Source: Pilatotrama ljubarskyi (lineage: Eukaryota; Basidiomycota; Agaricomycetes; Polyporales; Polyporaceae). Taken from it: a stretch of DNA of 22,663 nucleotides. Numbering within the stretch: the stretch's first letter is position 1; each line of letters opens with the position of its first letter. The translations under genes and the position numbers were made by a program. The DNA is taken from NCBI GenBank assembly GCA_022385805.1, contig MU277830.1, positions 1-22,663 of the forward strand, read 5' to 3'. The notes under the pieces are model-generated. The model saw only the letters and a program-made list of their open reading frames with translations. It had not been told where the DNA came from and made no database searches. This document shows positions 9,028 to 19,043 of this stretch, piece by piece.

Positions 9028-12000
9028 ATGAGACGGGCGGGGTCGACTCGGGCTGCGTCGCCGACGAACACGACGTACTCGGGCATCTCCAACTACCGCA
9101 CAGACTCGTACCGCCCCCTCCCCAACAACCCCGCCAACCCGCCCCCCGCCCAGGATCCCCGTGCGATCGCTCGCGTCCACTTTGACGAGCTCAACAACTA
9201 TCTCGCATCCTACTTGGCAAAAGGTCAGTCCACTCTTCGTCTCTCCCTCTCTCCCCTCGCTCCGACCTGCTCGAGCCCGCCTTCGCTTTCTCCATCGCCA
9301 TGCCGTCCGTTCTCTGCCACTCTCCCTTCCGACATCTGCCCTCGCTCCCGCCCATCCCGTTCAGGGCCCACCGGCGCATCGTCGCCAGGCTCATACGTAG
9401 TCCATTCGTTCCGATGCTACAAATGTCCGCCAGGGAGCAAACCCGCGCTCCATGCTATCCTCGCCTATCCTAGCAAGGCTCGCAGGTGCTCTCCGAGTTC
9501 TTGATGACTCAGGCGGGTCCTCCTGCCCCCCAGAACGTATCCACCGCTGCTCTCCCATCGCGTCTTCCAGGAACGGTCTGGTCTCCAGTAGAAACCGCGG
9601 TTTCGAGATGGGCGCAGTCTGCCGCCTCCTCGACAAACATGCTTCCTGTCTAGTCACCATCCAATCAGCCCGATGTTATCCCTCTTCGCTCCCTCTTGCG
9701 TGCACGGATTTCCCTCCTTGACTCCGATACTGACCGGGCGTTCTCATAGAACCCGCAAATTCACGGTCGACGGCGCGACAGAAACTCACCCGTCTCACCC
9801 GCCAACAGTTCCAGGAGCTTTCGACAGACGTCTACGATGAATTGATGCGCCGCAAGAACAACACCAGCGACAATGAAGGTGCCTAGCTCCGCCTTTCTCT
9901 CGCTCGCTCACCTTCTCAGCGCCGCCGCTCTAGTCCCCTTCCTTCCTGTCCGTGACGACTTCCACCCCAAACGCAACCAAGCCCGTCAGAAGCTCGCCAC
10001 CCTTCCTACCGGCAGGTTCAAGGACCTCTCCAGCGACGTATACTACGAGCTCGCGAGGCGCTACCCCGAGTTCAAGGAAGAAGTACCCATCTCGCCTGTC
10101 TCGTCGCCTGCGCATCTTTGACTGATGCGGTCGCCTACAGCCTCCGGATGCCCTCCCAGCGACATCGCCTGGGTCGACCTACGACGATTACCCCTCGCCC
10201 GATTTCCCGCGCAACGGTCGCGCTTCCGAGGACCGTGGCAACGACAGCGGCTACGGCGGAAGCACCCCCGGAGCCGGTCGACGCCCAAGCGAGGACAATG
10301 GTAGGCGGAGCGCAGACGCTTACGGCGGCACAGACGGCGGATATGGCAGTCGACGAAGGCCGTCCCAAGACCTGTACGGAGGCGACCGAAGGAGACCGTC
10401 GCAGGACACCACAGGGCTCGGGCGCCGGCCGAGCGAGTCGGTGAGTGTCCACAGCGAGTCAACCAGCGCCTCGAACGCCCAGAGCGCGACCGCCGGCATG
10501 GGCATGATAATCCCCAACAAGAGCACCATCGCCGAGGAGGACATCGAGGTGCCCTACGGCCGCGACCCCCGCGACAGTTCCAGCACCGCCGTCAACCGCG
10601 ACCGGAACGGCGGCGGCGCGAGCGACTCGGAGCGCGAAGGCGACCCGAGTCCGCGCAGCCCTCCCGCAGCCGGACTAGGCGGGCTCAGCGGTCTCAGCGC
10701 GCGGCTACAAGCGGCGGACGGGGACGACGACGAGGGCGCGGGTGGACGTAGCGGGGACGACTACTACGACCGCATGTCGTATGGAAGGCAGTCCGCGGCG
10801 TCAGACAGATCGGCCAGTGCGTCCGGCATCGGATCGCGCATGCTGGGTGGTCGGGCGAGCGTCACAGGAGAGGAACAGGAACGCATGCGCCGTGATTACG
10901 AGTACAAGATCGCGACCATGCAGACGCGCATCACGGGCCTCGAGCGGGACCTCGAGGACGTGCAGGAGCGCGAGCTCAAGTGGCTCGATGGCGAGCAGCG
11001 CGTGCGTGCAATGGAGCAGGAGCTCGACGAGCTGCGGCGGGTGAGTGCATTCTCGCGCGTCCATTGCGTGGGTGCGCTGACGTCTGGTGGGCAGCGCCTG
11101 GAGGAGAAGAGCAATGCGATGCTCTCGTTGCAGCAGGAACTCGATACGTTACGGGAAGAGCGCGCGCGAGAAAAGGACATCGCGGCGCGACGACAACGGC
11201 AGGACGAAGACGAGATACGCGCCTTGCGCGAGCGCTGCGAGCGGCTCGAGGCCCAAGGCGGAGGCCAGTCGGTACGCACCGCCTCTCACTTCCTGTTGCG
11301 TGGGTGCATGCTGACACCACTGCTGCTGCTCCCAGGTCGACTCGGACATCCTTGATCAGCTACGGTCAGATATGGAGGGCCTGATGACAGAGCTGTCAGA
11401 TCTGTCGCGACGCAACGACGAGCTGTTGGCGGCGAAGGACAACGATTTGGCGGTCATTCGCGACCTTGACGCGCAGGTCAAGGACTACAAGCGCAAGTAC
11501 GAGCAGGCAAAGACCGAGCTGCGGAGCGTGAAAGGTGCGAACGATCTTCACCGCATTCCAGCGTAGCACTACTGATGCCCTCGGCCAGCGACATCCCAGT
11601 TGTTCTTACAACCGCCGAAGGTGGACGACCAGCTTCCGGTGGCGCGCGACGGCGGCCTCGTAGATATCCATGTCACGGCCTTTGTCTCATCCATCGACAG
11701 CCTACTCACAACCGGCCGGTCGAATGCGCCGACGCGCGTTCTGCAGCCCATGAAGAATGTCGTCAATGCGGTCACCGCGATCAGCGAAGACGTACGCGCC
11801 TTCGAACGGCGACCGCAGCGCGAAAGGGCAGAGGTGGATCTCGAGGCTCTCCAAGCTCTTCGCGAACGCCTGGATGCGACCCTCAGCAACCTGGTTGCAG
11901 CCGCGAAGACGCACGCCACCAGCTCAGGTATGGCTCCTGTCAGCCTGCTCGACGCCGCCGCGAGCCACGTCTCGGCAACAGTCACCGAGATTGGGAAGAC

Positions 12001-12744
12001 GATCCATATCCGCAGAGCCACCAAGGCCGAGCAAGAACAGTTCGCCCCTGCCACAGCCGCGACCACGGCCACGAACGGTTACGCGCCGTCGCTACGCTCG
12101 GTTGAGGAGCTGCGGTCGGCGCACCAGCGTTCAAACAGCAGTACGAGCTCGCGCAGCGGTGAAGATCGCTATTCACCCGCGTCGCCCCCACGAGGAGCCG
12201 CTAGTCGTCCATCGCTGGAGGGACGCCGACCGCCATCGAACATGTCGAGCTCGAACGCAAGCTCACCTCCACCAGTCTTCGATCAGCCAAAGCCGAACGG
12301 CAACGTCACCAAGGGTGACACCTCGGCCAATGGCGAAAACCCTGATGACGCGTGGGCAGAGCTGAAGGTACGATCAATCTGATATGTCTTGCTCGCTAAC
12401 TCACCGTCCTTGTGCAGCCATATCTTGAGGCGCAAACCGAGTCAATCGTATACGCCATTCAGAGCGTGCTCTCTGGTGTCCGGAATCCGACGCCGTCGCC
12501 TGCCCTGAACGAGAACTTGACGCAAATCATCACGATCGTGTCGAGCGTCGTCGCTGTCTGCAAGGACAACTTCCCACCGGCCTCGCAACAGCAAGGCGAG
12601 GAGATCCTACGTGAGCTCGGCGAGCACGCGAACAAGCTCAGCGAGGTGCAGGCACAGGCTGAGGTAACGAAGGAGGCGCGGCACGTGATGGCGAAGTCGA
12701 GTTTCGCCGTCGCGAATGCGATGAAGGGCTTGATGAAGTTGTAG
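9028..12744 (+). CDS. SPA2: Spa2-like polarisome scaffold protein, 8 exons, 951 aa
   Basis: Exons are 9028-9223, 9750-9878, 9934-10082, 10141-11040, 11095-11271, 11336-11534, 11589-12367 and 12418-12744, with all phases consistent. Two Spa2-homology (GIT/SHD) repeats lie near the N-terminus: ARQKLTRLTRQQFQELSTDV (~73-92) with YDELMRRK, and FHPKRNQARQKLATLPTGRF (~118-137) with KDLSSDVYYELARR. A Gly/Ser/Arg-rich linker leads to IIPNKSTIAEEDIEVPYGRD, a conserved Spa2 motif. Residues ~400-583 form a long coiled coil. The C-terminal half has LFLQPPKVDDQLPVARDGG (~588-606) and ends in a helical domain (PYLEAQTESIVYAIQSVL... to ..VANAMKGLMKL). Spa2 organises the polarisome (formins, Bud6, Rho/MAPK signalling) at hyphal tips. 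Intron 1 is unusually long (526 bp, pyrimidine-rich). Confidence 0.92.
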
Positions 12745-12966
12745 AGTAGTTGTAATACCCATCGGATACCTCGGCGTCGTTCTTCGTAGCAGTACCCCTT
12801 CTCCATGTGGATCGTCATGTTACCCTATTATTCGCTGCACGACGTGTCTTGCGCTACTCGTGGATTACAATACAATATATGCCGGACATGGACATGCGAT
12901 GCGAGGCTGTGAATGCGATAGCGAGAGGATATAAAGTCATGGAAAGCCCATCTAGTGTATCGTCCA

Positions 12967-15256
12967 CTAGCCCTCGAAAACATTTTCTGGAATGTCGACG
13001 CCAAAGTTTGACTTCGCGAAGTCGCGCATCGTCCGCTCTAGCTCGTCCTCGAAGCTTTCGCTCTTGCGACCAAAGTGCCGCCAGAACCACTGACGGACCT
13101 TTGTCGCCCAGAAGAGGACATCCGTAGTGAGCATGACGCTGAGGAAAACAAGGTGGCTGAACATTTCGCGTATTCGACGCGAGAGGCTCATGTGGTGCGA
13201 GGTGGCGAGCGAGCGCGAGGCCCAGTATCCCGTTATGCGGATACGGTTAACTGGCGATCCGAACGACTGGTTGTTTCCTGTTCGACACGTGAGTATGATG
13301 GCGTGGTATGCCAAAGACGCGAGAACGTACCCTGGACGATCCTACAGACGCGGGATGAACATTTTAGACAGTCCGATTGCACGGCAGAAACGTCACTCAC
13401 CGCATGTTCCTGCCGATAAAGATGAGCTCCTTCGGCATCCTGTCCGTATCGGTCAAGAAGCCCTTGAGCTTCTCTTTCATGAGGACGCCGCGCTCATAAT
13501 CGTTCATGTTCTCAAAGTCGGGCGTGTTGCTCTGCGCAAAGCGCACGGGGCGCATGAGCGTCGCGCTCGCGAAGAGATCCGGTGTGCCAATGCCCCACTC
13601 TTCTGCGACACTCTTGACAACGTCAAAGTCGACGGCGAGCAGCCCCTTCCAGAGGCGAGCGTACTGCTGCTGGAACGCGTCCGAGAGGCGGACGTAGAGC
13701 CCATGATCAAGGAGGACGAACTGCGCGTCGCCGCGCCGCCGGGGATGTGGATGCGGGCGGACGATGATGTTCCCCGGATGCGGGTCGCAATGGACCCAAC
13801 CCCAATCGAAGATCTGAGCGCTGAAAAGCTCAATCATCGTGCGCATTACCCACTCTACGCCGCCCCGGAGCGTCGGGAAGCGGTCCGCAGGTAGGGGTGG
13901 TCGGGGTGGTGGATCGGAGGCGTCGTCACCCATGAGCCGCGCGATGCCGCGCCGGTCGCTGAGGCGCACGCCGTCGATCCATTCAGCGACCATCACCTTC
14001 TTCGTGGACAGCTCGGGGTAAACCTTGGGGATGTACACCCGATCTGCGAGACGCGGCTCGGAGGCGACAAACTGGGAGGTGCGCATCGCGTTCTGAGCTT
14101 CCAGTTCGAAATCGAGCTCGCGACGCAGGTGGTCCGTGATGAAATCTGCACAAAGTAAGCACTGTAAGCTGTTCATGATGGGTGAGAGTGCTCACCGACG
14201 ACGAAGTAGACGGGCAGGTCGAATAGATAGTTCTCGTACAGCCACATAACTACGCGAAAGGCGCCGAGGTCCCACTCGACCTGCTTGCTGACGTCCGGCT
14301 TCTGGATTTTGACGGCTACCCACTGCTCGCTGCCGTCGTCAGTCTTGAGCCTGGCACGGTGGACCTGTGCGATGCTGGCACTGGCGGCGGCCTGCTCCTC
14401 GAACAGCTCAAAGACACCGTCAGGACCTGCAGGGGGGCGACCAAACTCCTTACGGAAGACGGACTCGACGACGGAGTAGGGCACCTGGGGTGCGTCGTCG
14501 AAGAGCTTGCTGAACTTTTCCTGGAGAGGCTTCGGGAGGAGGGCGGCGTTGTTACCAATCGCTTGGCCTAGAAAGATGTTAGTGAAGAGGGTAGAGCGGT
14601 CGAACACGCAGAGACCGACCAATCTTGATGTATAGACCACCATTAGATGTGAGGAGATCGTATACGCGCTGGGCGACACGTTCTTGGAGGGCGGGTATCT
14701 GATTAGCCTTGTCGGGCTTGAAGTTGAGTTTGTAGTCTAAGGCAATGGCCATGCACTAAAAGAGCGAGAGGACGGAGTGAGCGATGGGTGGGAGGGCCGG
14801 AGTGGAGGATATGAGGGGAGATCGCGTCCGAGTGCGTTACCCGAATTCCCAGCGGAAGCGACGGGCGGAGCGGAGGACGTGAAGACGGGCAGTGGCAGGG
14901 GATGGGAGGTCGCGTCGGTGGAGAGATGGGTCGCTTCGGACGGCTGTGGCTGCGCTGGGAGGGACGTGTGGGACACTCACCGTGCAGAGAGTCCTGACGT
15001 TTCTTGCGATAGCGGACGCGTTGAAACGGCGGTCGAGGCCGTACACGACCCCGACGCCGACTAGAAAGAGGGTGACGCGGCGGGTATATCGTTGGACACG
15101 AGACGGACCGGAAGACTGGGATTGGGCGGCAGAGCTGTAGGCATGAGCAGATGGCTGGAGGCCTTGAGCGCGTGAACGAGGTGCGGTGCGAGCGACCGAG
15201 CGGGGAAGGCGAGTGCTTGGCATCCGCCACCGAGGGCGGAGGGCGGCGGAGACCAT
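12967..15256 (-). CDS. Mitochondrial ADCK/UbiB (ABC1) family atypical kinase, Mcp2/ADCK1-like
   Basis: Exons are 15256-14981, 14755-14620, 14567-14196, 14145-13401, 13341-13331 and 13277-12967. The start is at 15256 (616 aa) or in frame at 15223 (605 aa, numbering used here). The Arg/Ser-rich N-terminus is a likely mitochondrial presequence, followed by one membrane segment (VTLFLVGVGVVYG, 50-62). Family hallmarks are YIKIGQAIGNN (the KxGQ motif, ~123-133), the Ala-rich nucleotide loop AAASASIAQVH (186-196), VAVKIQ with the lysine at ~213, ELDFELEAQNAM, the catalytic loop VHCDPHPGNI (368-377) and DHGLY (397-401) in place of DFG. The C-terminus RNMRIVQGNNQSFGSPVNR is spliced through an 11-nt microexon. 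Relatives act at the inner membrane in coenzyme Q or lipid homeostasis. The substrate is unknown. It converges on SPA2 with 222 bp between stops. Confidence 0.9.
13331..13341 (-). other. 11-nt microexon of the ADCK-like gene
   Basis: The exon GATCGTCCAGG lies between a TGTAG acceptor (intron 13342-13400, 59 nt) and a GTACGT donor (intron 13278-13330, 53 nt). It supplies the last base of an Arg codon, Ile-Val-Gln, and the first base of a Gly codon. Only with it does the frame join NMR to GNNQSFGSPVNR, a conserved stretch of the family. Confidence 0.8.
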
Positions 15257-15396
15257 GGACGTCGAGCGGAACGTCGGTCAAGACGTGGAAGACAAGGAGG
15301 TCATCGCCCGACGGCGTTGGTCCAGCGAGCGTGCAGCTCCGAGAATACCGGGGACGGTACAGTACAGTATGACGCACCCGCCCCGCTGCCAGCCTG

Positions 15397-15409
15397 CGGG
15401 TTAGGGTTA
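15397..15409 (-). promoter_or_regulatory. Telobox (TAACCCTAACCCG) upstream of the ADCK-like gene
   Basis: The motif is identical over 13 nt to the one before SPA2, and in the same orientation relative to its gene. Its 3' end lies 140 nt before the ATG at 15256, which mildly favours that start over 15223. Confidence 0.55.
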
Positions 15410-18260
15410 CAAATTCATTGGACAGTTGACGCGCCACGGAAATACATAGCTTCCACCCTCCCCTGCAACACGACGCGACGAACGCCGCTACGTACGCCAT
15501 CCCACCCCACGACGCGCAAAATCGCCGAGCTCGTGAGAGATCCTACGTCCTTCCACGTCGCGATACTCACCTAGCCGCCTATCTCTGCCAGCACAACGTT
15601 GCTCCATGCGCACCAGCGCATTTGTGATACGTTGAGCGAGCCCAAGACTCTGCGATTTGTATTCACGTCGATCAGTGTGAGGACAGCTCAGAGCACTGCG
15701 TGAAGCGCCAGACTACGAGAGGCCGTAATTCGCACAGGACATGGTGATCCCATCTGAGTTACCCCCATGTACCACCCTGAATCTCGCGAATCCTGGTACA
15801 TGCCTTGAATCCCTGCATCCCATGCAAACCCCATCTGAATACTTGACAACATGGACCGATTGCAAGGCAGAGCAGCTGGCTGATGCACTGCATTTATATA
15901 AGATGTGACCACACGTAGACGTCCGGGAGTCGTCTCGTCTCATAATCCTACCACGATGCAGGTCAGTCACGGTGTGCCCGGCCTCCATCCCTTCGGCCAT
16001 AGTCAGACAGAGACATGATCAAGGTATGTCGCCGAATGTTGATGTTGCGCTGGACTGCCAGGCTCGGTGTTATATTTAATTATCGAAGTGCGGCTGCATA
16101 TATGCGCGGGCGCCCAATGGCCGCCACGGTGCGAAGAGCTTGTTCTCAAGGTCACGCATATATGTCCTAATCACGGGTCCCGACCCTTTGCTGCATACTT
16201 GTTATTCTGTGCTACTAAGCCCTCGTCACAGAAGTGAGCCACAAACCTGCGAAGGCATCCCTCACCGGCTCTTCTCGCCCTTCCGGCCCCGGACTTCCCC
16301 AATTGTGTACTCCACTGAGTACGAGAAGTCACCAAAATTCCCCTTGTACACCTGACAAGTTATCTTGTCAGACCGGGCTTGCAGCGGGACGATGACGTGG
16401 GGCGGATGCAGGATTAGCAGACGGTGTGAGAACGTTCAGGTGCGTGAGTTGTCTGAAATTTCGGGCAGTGTCTCATCTCGCATCTCAGGTATCAGCTCGT
16501 GAACGAGCGGGCTAATAAGTCCCAATTTCACCGCAGGGCGCGCTCTCCATTGTCAGGGTGAATAGTAGGGAATAAGGCTGTGTCCGCGCCGCTCAGGTGC
16601 GTCCACAACCGTGCTCAATCTATATACATGCCTTTACATCTGACGAACTCTGCAGCTCCGGTATAAGCATGCTATAGCGAGCCTGAGGAGGATGGCATAG
16701 CGCATGTCGGGGTTACCTGTAATGATGTACTATGGGGTTTCGACACCAAGTGATGTTGCCGGCCTGGTACTAGCACTCTATTGAATAGATGGATCAAATG
16801 TGAACAGCACCGTGACCATCATGGGCGTCGCACTGTGAGCTCGAGAATCCGGGCAGTCAATTCAGCGGTATGTATTAGCCAATCAATGCAATGGGCGCCA
16901 GCAGTGAGCTAGCCGGGCCAAGCAAGCAAATCTCACCTGTCGCGGGATCTACGCGGTACATCATGGGAACTCGGTAGTAACATGCATGGGTTGTAGTTAA
17001 TCAATCCGTGTTCCCTGAACTCGCGGTACTTGACCGGGACCTGCAGGGAACACAAGAGGTATTCGGGGATCCCTTCCGGATCCCACGCTCCCCGTAGTCC
17101 GGCGCTTCACGCAGTGGAGCTTGCCACACCTGGTCTCCCCGGACCAAGCACTCCCCTGCTTCAAGATCGCAAGCCGTCTTCCGGTGCCCGGACAGCCCAA
17201 GGCTTGCCGCGCTGGACGATTGTAGTCAGCAAGCACGGACTTAGCTCGTACGCGCGCCTCCGACGGTCACTGATCAGTACCTGGTTGTGAAGATGTGAGA
17301 CCCCAACCCCACTCACCGCAGCGGCGCACTCAGGCTCAAGTATTCCAGATCTTATAACGATGGTCCCTCCTCCCGCCCCAGGCAACAGGTATTCGGGCCT
17401 GCACTTCAAATGAAGGACGCGCTCTCAAGAGCATGCTGAGGGCGATTATACCTCCACGTACATTGCATATTGTCTGTGCTAGGATCACACTCATGAAGCC
17501 ATGATTAGTCACCACGAGTTGACCATGCTATCCCGCCCACACGCCCCTGCGAGCGCATGTCCAGCCCTGTAAGTCATGCAACATGTTCAGCGCAATCAGA
17601 CTGACATCCACCCAGCCTGCGAGGCCCGAGGCCTTCTTTACCGCACGCACCCAGCGCTGCGAAAGAACTGGGCGCAGTCACAACATCTGAGAAGCCACAG
17701 GTTCCCCTCGTACCGCTGACATTCCGGGTAACCAAGAAAGGCAGAGGTTATGAGACCTTCGCTCAGCTGCCCAGGCCTCGTTTGGACCCTAGCCTTAACC
17801 CCAGCATTGCATCCTAGGGTTCCCAACCGGTGCTGGCTGACCGCATGCGGAACCCCAATCCTGGGCAATCTGCCGGCGCTAACCGGGGCTGTGCGGCGGT
17901 GTGCATAGTCGACGCTGGGTAAGGCACCAGAGCGTTGCCACGTGAGGTGCGCCACAGCAGAGTGTGCATAGGTGATGCACACGAGCAGGAGGGGCGCGCT
18001 GACCGTCAGCATGCGAGAAAGATGCCTAAATGACGCACCCCTGTAGCGCGCAACAAGCTCTGCCCACCATTTGAGGCCGAAGTTGTCGCTATGGACGCGT
18101 GCGTGCATGATGCACATCACCATGTGGCCACATATCCAGATTGCAGCTATGGGTGACTAAAAAGGAGAACGGTGAGAATGGGGCAGAGGTGATCTTTGGG
18201 ATGCGAGAATGCCAGATGAATCCCACAGTATTTCAATTCATTAGCGCCCTATCTATATAA
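15410..18260. other. Long intergenic stretch without a supportable gene
   Basis: I found no coding frame with recognisable homology. Small signals are as follows. TTTATATAAG at 15893-15902 is a good TATA box, followed 54 bp later by ATGCAG and a GTCAGT donor-like site (15956), but no continuing gene was found. At 16353-16370 there is a perfect 7-bp hairpin (TGACAAG, loop TTAT, CTTGTCA). A minus-strand open frame at 17638-18123 (161 aa, internal hydrophobic run LTVSAPLLLVCITYAH) has a TATA-like TTATATAGATAG upstream at ~18250 but resembles nothing I know. Weak direct repeats occur at 15745-15840 (GTACCACCCTGAATC versus GTACATGCCTTGAATC). This may be decayed element DNA. Confidence 0.5.
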
Positions 18261-18287
18261 TCCGGGCACTGAACCTTCAGTGCCGGA
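18261..18287. repeat. Strong inverted repeat at the left edge of the cassette array
   Basis: Arms TCCGG-(g)-CACTGAA and TTCAGTGCCGGA are 12 bp, perfect except for one bulged G, with a CC loop. The hairpin follows a TATA-like TCTATATAAT (18252-18261) and ends nine bases before the first repeat-type sequence (GGAATGAAGG at 18296). It may mark the end of the array. Confidence 0.6.
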
Positions 18288-18295
18288 AGAAATGT

Positions 18296-19030
18296 GGAAT
18301 GAAGGCCGTAGCTCGCTCAATCGGTGGAGCATTCGCTCCATTCCGGATGTTCTGGACTCATCAGATCGAGGGCTACAAAATGGTGGTGTTTTTAAAAGTT
18401 CGACCACCCGATCCTGAGTTATGCGCGGAATGAAGGTCCACCTGGGCGGGAAACGGTGGAATGTAGCGTCAATCTGAGGTGCCCTGGGATCGTCTCTTCG
18501 AGGGCTACAAGATGGTGGTATTTTTACGGAATTCCGTTCAGCCGATCACGAGCTATGCGCGGAATGAAGGTGGCTCACTCAGGCTAGGGGTGGGGGTGGG
18601 AGTGAAGTGTCTTTTGCTCAAACGGTGGAATGTAGCGTCGATCTAGGGTGTTCCAGGATCGTCTTTTCGAGGGCTACAAGGTGGTGATATTTTTATAAAA
18701 GTTCGACCACCCGTTCCTGAGTTATGCACGGAATGAAGGTCTACCTGCATGAAAAATGGTGGAATGTAGCGTCAGTCTAAGGTGCTCTGGGATCGTCTCT
18801 TCGAGGGCTACAAGATGGTAGTATTTTTACGGAATTCCGTCCAGCCAATCATGAGCTATGCATGGAATGAAGGTGGCCCACCCAGGCTATGGGCAGACTG
18901 TGACTCACTTAAATGGTGGAATGTAGTGCTCATTTCATATATTTTGCAGTCATCTCATCAAAGGCTATAGGGTGGTGATGGTTTTGTAGTATTCTGCCTA
19001 GCCAATCATGAGATATGAATGGAATGAAGG
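18296..19030 (+). repeat. Five tandem tRNA-sized, pol III-like (SINE-like) cassettes
   Basis: Conserved blocks begin with GGTGGA at 18323, 18455, 18624, 18758 and 18915. In every copy GGCTAC (GGCTAT in copy 5) ends exactly 54 nt after the block start. A T-tract starts 66 nt after it (67 in copy 5, TTTT there and TTTTT elsewhere). GGAATGAAGG starts 104-106 nt after it. Copy 1 has a tRNA-like D-arm: GCTC, loop AATCGGTG, GAGC (18315-18330), resembling an A box. The B-box-like part is TCTTCGAGGGC in copies 2 and 4, TTTTCGAGGGC in copy 3 and AGATCGAGGGC in copy 1. Two types alternate: A (copies 1 and 3, AAAAGTTCGACCACCCG after the T-tract) and B (copies 2 and 4, the palindrome ACGGAATTCCGT). Copy 5 is a diverged B. 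Unit spacing is 132, 169, 134 and 157. No acceptor stem or good T-arm is visible, so these are not tRNA genes. A tandem tRNA-derived SINE is an inference. Confidence 0.7.
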
Positions 19031-19043
19031 TCTACTGTTACTT

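Noticed and set aside
15956..16018. Mating-pheromone precursor or other small gene after the TATA box at 15893
   Set aside because: The frame from ATGCAG ends after 20 codons without a CaaX box, and no spliced continuation could be found.
17638..18123. 161-aa minus-strand frame as a gene
   Set aside because: There is a TATA-like site upstream, but no family resemblance, no splice structure and a composition like the surrounding intergenic DNA.
18261..18300. Helitron 3' terminus
   Set aside because: The hairpin is suitable, but no CTRR end follows at 10-12 nt and no Rep/helicase gene is present.
18301..18376. A true tRNA gene in cassette 1
   Set aside because: The D-arm is good, but the anticodon arm has an oversized loop and there is no convincing T-arm or acceptor stem.
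18782..18970. Coding repeat (EGYKMVVFLRNSVQPIMSYA) in the B-type cassettes
   Set aside because: The frame is broken in the A-type copies by a stop or frameshift, so conservation is at DNA level rather than protein level.
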